Below are positions 43,103 through 47,901 of a stretch of DNA of 47,901 nt, piece after piece. How positions within the stretch are numbered: position 1 is the stretch's first letter; each line of letters starts with the position of its first letter. A program made the position numbers and the translations under genes. The DNA comes from Candidatus Woesearchaeota archaeon (GTDB lineage Archaea; Nanobdellota; Nanobdellia; Woesearchaeales; GW2011-AR4): assembly GCA_016188245.1 (NCBI GenBank), contig JACPIE010000014.1:1-47901 (forward strand), written 5' to 3'. A model generated the notes under the pieces. That model saw only the letters and a list, made by a program, of their open reading frames with translations, was not told the origin of the DNA and did no database searches.

Positions 43103-44173
43103 TTAAACAATTAATAAATCTTTTGATGTTTTTGTAAGGATAATCGGCTTGTCTTTGAACAAGACAGTGTCTTCAATCCTCATCCCTAATTTCTTCGGCA
43201 TGTAGACTCCGGGCTCGATTGTAAAAACCATGTTGTTACTTATCCTGTCTTTTGAATTCAGCGTAAGGTTCGGCAGCTCGTGGATTTCCACTCCGACCCC
43301 ATGGCCGAGCCCGTGGGTAAAATAACCTTTGTATTTTCCCAATTGCTTGTTTACAAATTTGTAAATTTCAGAGCATTTTTTGTTGTTATCAATTTCATTT
43401 ATTGCACCTTTCTGGATTTTTAATAAAAAATCATAGATTTTCTTTTCTTTTTCATTTGGCTTTCCAACATAAATCGTGCGAGTTATGTCTGAGCAGTATC
43501 CTTTGCATTTCACGCCAAAATCCATGACGCAAAATCCTTTTTTTATCTTTTCGCCTGACGGCTTATGGTGAGGCATGCTTGCATTGCTTCCAGAAGCGAC
43601 TATCGGGTCAAAAGACAGCCCTAGCCCTATTTTTTTTGCTTCGTATTCGAGAAAAGCGGCTGCTTCACTTTCTGTTTTGAAGCTTTTGAAATTTTTTATT
43701 GCCTTTTTGAGTATTTTGTCAGCATACGCACATGATTTTTTCAAAAATTTGATCTCTTTTTCAGACTTTATTTCCCTAAGCTTAAGGCACTCAAATGATA
43801 CGTCTTTGAACCTAGAGCTGCCAAATTGCTTTTTAAGGTGCCTGTACGCATTTAAAGTTACGCTGCTCTTGTCTATCGCGATGCTGCCCGCCTTTAGCCT
43901 GTTTTTTTTGGCTATTTCGCGGATTGACTCGAAAAATTTTTTCTTTTCCATTGAGTAAACTTTTTTAATTGCTGATTTTTTGGCCCTGTAAAATTCCATC
44001 TGCGGCGCTACAAGAAAAGAAGGCTTGTTTTTTGGGATTATGGTTGCCCCCAATCCCGAATATCCAGAAAAATAGAGCATGTTTGCATTTGACTTTGATG
44101 AGTCTGAATTGTAGAATACGGCAAAATCGCTCTTTTTCCTGCTCAGAATCTCCTTAATGCCATTAAAATTCAT
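43103..44173 (-). CDS. M24-family Xaa-Pro aminopeptidase / dipeptidase
   Basis: This 356-residue protein has the five M24 metal ligands in order: Asp in VMDFGV, Asp in CSDITRT, His in THGLGHGVGVEIHE, Glu in FTIEPGVY and Glu in RIEDT. The N-terminal creatinase-like domain (1-125) marks it as an Xaa-Pro peptidase. TATA ATTTAAAT (44198-44205) is centred about 28 bases before the ATG, next to the divergent M16 promoter. It is the first gene of the peptidase operon. Confidence 0.94.
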   Translation of the reverse strand: MNFNGIKEILSRKKSDFAVFYNSDSSKSNANMLYFSGYSGLGATIIPKNKPSFLVAPQMEFYRAKKSAIKKVYSMEKKKFFESIREIAKKNRLKAGSIAIDKSSVTLNAYRHLKKQFGSSRFKDVSFECLKLREIKSEKEIKFLKKSCAYADKILKKAIKNFKSFKTESEAAAFLEYEAKKIGLGLSFDPIVASGSNASMPHHKPSGEKIKKGFCVMDFGVKCKGYCSDITRTIYVGKPNEKEKKIYDFLLKIQKGAINEIDNNKKCSEIYKFVNKQLGKYKGYFTHGLGHGVGVEIHELPNLTLNSKDRISNNMVFTIEPGVYMPKKLGMRIEDTVLFKDKPIILTKTSKDLLIV

Positions 44174-44188
44174 TTTAATTCAATAATC

Positions 44189-44205
44189 TTATAAACCATT
44201 TAAAT
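44189..44205. promoter_or_regulatory. Overlapping divergent promoters of the M24 and M16 peptidase genes
   Basis: TTATAAAC (44190-44197) is centred about 26 bases before the plus-strand ATG 44219. ATTTAAAT (44198-44205) is centred about 28 bases before the minus-strand ATG at 44173. The two TATA boxes are directly adjacent, so initiation complexes could compete. Confidence 0.6.
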
Positions 44206-44218
44206 TTTTTCTTTTATC

Positions 44219-45427
44219 ATGAATAAATACATGCTGAAAAACGGAATAACTCTTCTTTTTGAGAAGAATAACTCGAAGTCGGTGGCTGTCGAAGTCATGT
44301 TCAAATTTGGCTCTAATTTTGAAAACAAAAAGACTCTTGGGCTGGCGCATTTTCTGGAGCATATGCTCTTCGAGGGCACAAAGAAAAGGAAGGACTCAAG
44401 AGAGATTGCAAATGAGATCGAGAGGTTCGGAGGGGAATTCAATGCGTACACCACAGGCGACAGGACGGCATTCTTTATAAAAATAATCAACAAAAGGATT
44501 GACACTGCTTTGGATATATTAAGCGACATGGTCTCCAGTCCTGTATTTGATGACAAGATAATTGAAAAGGAAAAACGGGTAGTATTAAAGGAAATCAACA
44601 TGGTCACTGATGATTCAAGGCTGCATCAGTGGATACTGTTTCACAAAGCCCTATTTGAGAAGCATCCGGTGAAAAATCCGACTTACGGCACTGTGCATAC
44701 AGTTAAAAGCTTTGGAAAAGGGCAGGTAGCTGATTACTACCGCAGCCATTACATACCAAACAATATGATCATATCAATTGTCGGCAATATAGCAAATGCA
44801 AGAAAAAAGGCTGAAAGATATTTTGGCAGCTTAAAGCCCAACAATATAGTGTATAGGGCAAGAGTGAACGAGCCTCTGCAAAAAAAGGGCAAAAAAATTG
44901 TTGAAAAGAGAGAAAATCTTAATTCGTACATGGTTCTCGGCTACAAGACAGTTCCAAGGCTTCACAAAGACAGCTACGCCCTTGATGTCATAGCAGCTGT
45001 GCTCGGAAGAGGTCAGTCAGGGTGGATTTTCGACGAGATACGGAACAAAAGAGGGCTGGCATACCAGGCAGGAGTGAATGATGAGAATGAAAGCGACTAC
45101 GGGACTTTTGCAGTCTATACGAGCCTTGACAAAAAAAACATAGGGAAAGCAAAAGAGATAATCCTGCAGCAGTTCAGGAGGCTGGAGACAATCAGCAGTA
45201 AGGATTTGGAGGATGCAAAAACTTATGTTGAGGGAAACCATACCTTGGAGACAGAAGACAATTTTTCAAGGGCTGACAATCTTGCCATGTGGGAATCAAT
45301 AAAGGATGCAGGGCTTGCTGAATCATATTTAAAAAAAATAAATAAAATTACAATTAATGACGTGAGAAGGGCTGCTAAAAAATACCTGAATGACAGATAT
45401 GCGATGGTTGTTATAGAGCAGAAATGA
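44219..45427 (+). CDS. M16-family zinc protease (pitrilysin-like)
   Basis: This 402-residue protein has the inverted zinc motif HFLEHMLFEGT (H-x-x-E-H, about 42-52) and a downstream glutamate region EKEKRVVLKEINM. The C-terminal M16 half contains RGQSGWIFDEIRNKRGLAYQ. This is the standard single-chain M16B form that works as a dimer of like halves. It is leaderless from the divergent promoter shared with the M24 operon. Its stop lies directly against the end of the convergent TyrRS gene. Confidence 0.94.
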   Translation: MNKYMLKNGITLLFEKNNSKSVAVEVMFKFGSNFENKKTLGLAHFLEHMLFEGTKKRKDSREIANEIERFGGEFNAYTTGDRTAFFIKIINKRIDTALDILSDMVSSPVFDDKIIEKEKRVVLKEINMVTDDSRLHQWILFHKALFEKHPVKNPTYGTVHTVKSFGKGQVADYYRSHYIPNNMIISIVGNIANARKKAERYFGSLKPNNIVYRARVNEPLQKKGKKIVEKRENLNSYMVLGYKTVPRLHKDSYALDVIAAVLGRGQSGWIFDEIRNKRGLAYQAGVNDENESDYGTFAVYTSLDKKNIGKAKEIILQQFRRLETISSKDLEDAKTYVEGNHTLETEDNFSRADNLAMWESIKDAGLAESYLKKINKITINDVRRAAKKYLNDRYAMVVIEQK

Positions 45428-46501
45428 TTATCTTGTTATCTGAAATTCTTTTATTGTGTCTAAGAGTTTCTTTAATTTTGCATCCTTATGGAAGCTTTCC
45501 CTTACGGGTTTTATCATTTCGTTTATGTAAAAAGCAACTGCATTCTTTAAGTCCATTGGATGGATTTTTCCTTCTTCATAGAGATTTTCCAGTTTCTTGT
45601 AATTTTCAATTACTATGTCTCCACCGAATTTTTCAGATCTTTTAAGCTCCAATGCCTCGAATCTTTCAAAAATCAGGTATTTTGAATATTCCATTAGTGG
45701 ATTTTCTTCAACAATTTTTGCCGGGCAGTATGCTTTGCTAATTTTTCTTTTTATTTCATCTTCAGAATCGTTCATGAAAATGGCTGTGCCTGGCTTTGAC
45801 TTCGACATTTTTAAATCAAGAACCCTATCAATATCTTTTGACTGCGGAGGCTCGCCCAGCCCCATTAGCATGTGATGGCTCACAACAATTGGCTTCCAAA
45901 AGCCCAAAGAAGGCCCAATTTCCCTTGCAAGAACATTAACTTTTCGTTGGTCCATTCCCAGCTGGCAGATATCTGCTTTTAGCTGAAAAATATCAGCACA
46001 TTGCATGCAAGGATACAAAATTTGAGAAGCATGCTGCACTTCTGATTCTTTTCTTCCCATTATCTGGCCCGTCCTAATTATCCTGTTGACTGTTGAATTT
46101 CTAGCTACTTGCATAACTTTTTTCCAGTATTCTGTGTCCTTTACAAATTCATTGACCCAGATAAATTCTACATTTTTTAGGTCCATCCCACAATGTTTCC
46201 AGACCTCAATCATGTACTTTCCAACTGCCTGAATTTTTTCTAGGTCTCCTCCCATCTTGTTATTGGCCCATCCATGCCAGTCTGCAACAAGCATCTTGAA
46301 TTTTACACCAGCTTCGGTCATTTTATTGACATTAATTGCCCTTAGAATTCCCTGCGCTATGTGAATATCGGTTCCGGATGGTTCAAATCCATCATAAGCA
46401 ACTGGGTGTTGCTTTGTCTTTAGAAGCTCTTTTAGTTCTTCCTCTGTCAGTATCTCTTCCCCAACTTGCTTTATTAGGGCTAGTTTGCTTTCATCATCCA
46501 T
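45428..46501 (-). CDS. tyrS: Tyrosyl-tRNA synthetase, archaeal type
   Basis: This 357-residue class I synthetase has VAYDGFEPSG, HIAQG (the HIGH motif) and LKMSKSKPGTAIF (KMSKS motif). GRKESEVQHASQILYPCMQCADIF is typical of the archaeal/eukaryotic enzyme. It lacks a bacterial S4 tail, as usual for archaea. TATA ATTTAAA (about 46525-46531) is centred 27 bases before the ATG, so it is leaderless. Confidence 0.95.
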   Translation of the reverse strand: MDDESKLALIKQVGEEILTEEELKELLKTKQHPVAYDGFEPSGTDIHIAQGILRAINVNKMTEAGVKFKMLVADWHGWANNKMGGDLEKIQAVGKYMIEVWKHCGMDLKNVEFIWVNEFVKDTEYWKKVMQVARNSTVNRIIRTGQIMGRKESEVQHASQILYPCMQCADIFQLKADICQLGMDQRKVNVLAREIGPSLGFWKPIVVSHHMLMGLGEPPQSKDIDRVLDLKMSKSKPGTAIFMNDSEDEIKRKISKAYCPAKIVEENPLMEYSKYLIFERFEALELKRSEKFGGDIVIENYKKLENLYEEGKIHPMDLKNAVAFYINEMIKPVRESFHKDAKLKKLLDTIKEFQITR

Positions 46502-46543
46502 AAAGAACCAGTTTTTGTGTTAGATATTTAAAGTTTGTGAGGG

Positions 46544-46798
46544 TTATTGCAGCTTGTTTTCCTGCGATTTTTTAAGTATCATCTGGGAAGCTGCGCCTAC
46601 TGATATGCCAAGTATCTCCAAGGCAAAGAACACCACCATGCTGAATGGGAGATTGCTTACATAAGTTGCAAAGCCTGTGGCATCGGAAATTGCATTTCCT
46701 GTTGGGATTATCTTAGCCGGGCCATTTTCTCCGTAGATAGGAAGCATGAAATAAACAAGCAATGCCACTAAAGCCCCTATATAGGCACCTTCTTTCAT
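46544..46798 (-). CDS. Small membrane protein with two hydrophobic segments
   Basis: This 84-residue protein starts at ATG 46798; the frame runs 29 codons further into the divergent promoter, which I reject. It has a membrane helix (AYIGALVALLVYFMLPIYG), a polar loop and a second helix (LPFSMVVFFALEILGISVGAA) with a basic C-terminal tail. I recognise no function. A TATA-like ATTTTAAT (about 46821-46828) centred 26-27 bases upstream supports the short start. Confidence 0.65.
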   Translation of the reverse strand: MKEGAYIGALVALLVYFMLPIYGENGPAKIIPTGNAISDATGFATYVSNLPFSMVVFFALEILGISVGAASQMILKKSQENKLQ

Positions 46799-46840
46799 AA
46801 GCAGGTTATTTAAAAGGTGATTAAAATAGTTTGCGGTTGG

Positions 46841-46872
46841 GCACTGGACATCTTCACATAAACTATATAAAC
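46841..46872 (+). promoter_or_regulatory. 16-base upstream element, copy 2, plus TATA box of the Cas4-like gene
   Basis: GCACTGGACATCTTCA (46841-46856) is identical to 26835-26850. TATA CTATATAAA follows at 46863-46871, centred about 27 bases before ATG 46894. In both copies the element ends about 12 bases before the TATA centre. Confidence 0.5.
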
Positions 46873-46893
46873 CAACAATGCCCATTGAGTTGC

Positions 46894-47742
46894 ATGAAAA
46901 TACCAGTATCTATGCTTTCCTCTTACCTGTACTGCTCCAGGAAATTGTTTCTTGAAAGAGTGCTGATGCTTGAAGAGCCTCCGAAGGAAAGTCTCGTGCT
47001 TGGCTCGATAAGGCATGAAACTTACGACAAAATAAACAAAAAAGAAGAGGAGATTATCACTTCAATAACCGGCAGGATGGAATTGAGTGAGATTCAGGCA
47101 CTGTACAGGCAAAGATACCTGCAGATGCTGAGGAAATCAATAGCCAACAACAAGAAAAGGCTTGAAAATGCCAATATAGGCATGATGTATGCTTACAAAA
47201 AGTCATTTTCCTTCATAGCTGAAGAGTCGGAGATGAGGGCAAGCCATGTTTTCAGCTTTATTGAGGCAAATGATGTTTTTGGCAGGGAGCTTTGGCAGAA
47301 ATTAACGCCAAAAATCCTGTCAGAGCTCAGGCTTGATTCAAGCATACTAAGGCTGAAAGGTGTTATTGACCAAGTTCATGTCTATGAGGATGATTATGTC
47401 CCATTTGAGCTTAAAACAGGAAGAACTCCCCAAGATGGAGTGTGGCCGAGCCACAGAATCCAGATAGCAGCCTATTCGCTGCTTCTGCAGGAGCATTTCA
47501 AAAAGCCGGTAAAGGAAGGATTTGTTGTTTACCTTGACACAAAGGAAAAGAGGCATATTGCAATAAATCCCTTCATGGAAGAGGAAATAAGCCAGCTTGT
47601 TGACGAGATTGCAGCTTTGCTGGAAAAAAAGGAGCTGCCGGATTACTGCGAGAACAAGAACAAATGCGTGAAATGCGGCTTAAGGCAGACGTGCTATAAT
47701 GAGGAAGAGGTGAACAAACTACTGAAAGTGAAGATAATATGA
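46894..47742 (+). CDS. Cas4-like PD-(D/E)XK nuclease with iron-sulfur cysteines
   Basis: This 282-residue protein starts at ATG 46894, set by the TATA box 27 bases upstream; the frame extends 21 codons into the promoter. Features are the first cysteine in YLYCSRKLFLE, GSIRHETYDKI, LKGVIDQVHVY, FELKTG (E-x-K), HRIQIAAYSLLL (Q-x-x-x-Y), and C-terminal cysteines KCVKCGLRQTCY. This is the RecB-like nuclease with a 4Fe-4S cluster of the Cas4/Dna2 family. No cas1, cas2 or CRISPR array is in the window, so a DNA repair or free-standing role is possible. Confidence 0.87.
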   Translation: MKIPVSMLSSYLYCSRKLFLERVLMLEEPPKESLVLGSIRHETYDKINKKEEEIITSITGRMELSEIQALYRQRYLQMLRKSIANNKKRLENANIGMMYAYKKSFSFIAEESEMRASHVFSFIEANDVFGRELWQKLTPKILSELRLDSSILRLKGVIDQVHVYEDDYVPFELKTGRTPQDGVWPSHRIQIAAYSLLLQEHFKKPVKEGFVVYLDTKEKRHIAINPFMEEEISQLVDEIAALLEKKELPDYCENKNKCVKCGLRQTCYNEEEVNKLLKVKII

Positions 47743-47773
47743 GGATTAAAGCCCGGAGTTTCAGCTCAGTAGA

Positions 47774-47831
47774 AAAGTTCCTTGAATAAGGAACTCATTG
47801 CTCGGCGGAGTGCCGAGCAAGCGAGAACTTT
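47774..47831. repeat. Compact multi-hairpin element
   Basis: Two adjacent hairpins, GTTCCTT/AAGGAAC (47777-47783 with 47788-47794) and a 9-bp TTGCTCGGC/GCCGAGCAA (47798-47806 with 47812-47820), are enclosed by AAAGTTC (47774-47780) and GAACTTT (47825-47831), which can pair instead. It could be a structured RNA, a terminator of the Cas4-like gene, or a small palindromic repeat. Confidence 0.55.
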
Positions 47832-47901
47832 AAATGCAACTTCCTTATTTTGCATCGAAACTTTTATTGAGCGTACAGAACTTCCCGTAATCCTTTTTAA
47901 A

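Noticed and set aside
46831..46893. Upstream in-frame extension of the Cas4-like gene
   Set aside because: It covers the TATA box; the leaderless ATG at 46894 fits the promoter spacing.
1..47901. CRISPR arrays and tRNA genes
   Set aside because: Looked for because of the Cas4-like gene and TyrRS; no regularly spaced repeats and no tRNA-like cloverleaf or T-loop sequence were seen in intergenic regions.

Overview
The window is archaeal. Genes of archaeal type include the proteasome-activating nucleotidase PAN, the short archaeal PEP carboxylase, archaeal tyrosyl-tRNA synthetase, multiprotein bridging factor aMBF1, an AK6/Fap7-type kinase and an NFACT/RqcH-type protein. Many genes have an archaeal TATA box 25-28 nt upstream of the start codon, as expected for leaderless mRNAs. 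The base composition is AT-rich. The lineage cannot be fixed from sequence alone; a DPANN-like archaeon (for example Woesearchaeota-like) is my guess, not a finding.

Positions 1-26.7 kb are a surface-polysaccharide / glycan locus. It holds a DegT aminotransferase fragment, a GT4 glycosyltransferase with a polysaccharide-deacetylase-like partner, a Wzx-type flippase, a GT2 and a GT39-like membrane glycosyltransferase. A full dTDP-rhamnose-type set (RmlA, B, C-like, D) sits beside a sugar C-methyltransferase. UDP-glucose dehydrogenase and UDP-glucuronate decarboxylase give a route to UDP-xylose. Two further sugar nucleotidyltransferases are present, one fused to a ribbon-helix-helix DNA-binding domain. 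Three B12-binding-type radical SAM proteins and two polymerase-beta-type nucleotidyltransferases of unknown role are interspersed.

Positions 26.8-31.2 kb are an accessory region: a LAGLIDADG homing-endonuclease gene, a stand-alone 5S rRNA gene, and a 3.3-kb AT-rich islet bounded by inverted repeats. The islet carries a zinc-ribbon/PLD-like protein and a DUF262-HNH protein, both resembling defence genes. The 5S gene is the highlight. It is interrupted by two tiny inserts (28 and 29 nt). Each can fold as a bulge-helix-bulge-type archaeal intron, and precise removal restores the canonical 5S loop B and loop C sequence. The NFACT gene ends exactly at the right repeat and lacks its C-terminal half.

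Positions 31.2-47.9 kb are mainly housekeeping: NFACT-N, PEP carboxylase, a cyclophilin-like protein, an aminotransferase, a fourth radical SAM protein, AK6, YjbQ and aMBF1. A probable C/D-box-like sRNA follows. Then comes a proteolysis neighbourhood (PAN, two M29-like and one M24 metallopeptidase, one M16 protease), TyrRS, a small membrane protein and a Cas4-like nuclease without any CRISPR array. A strongly structured repeat closes the window.
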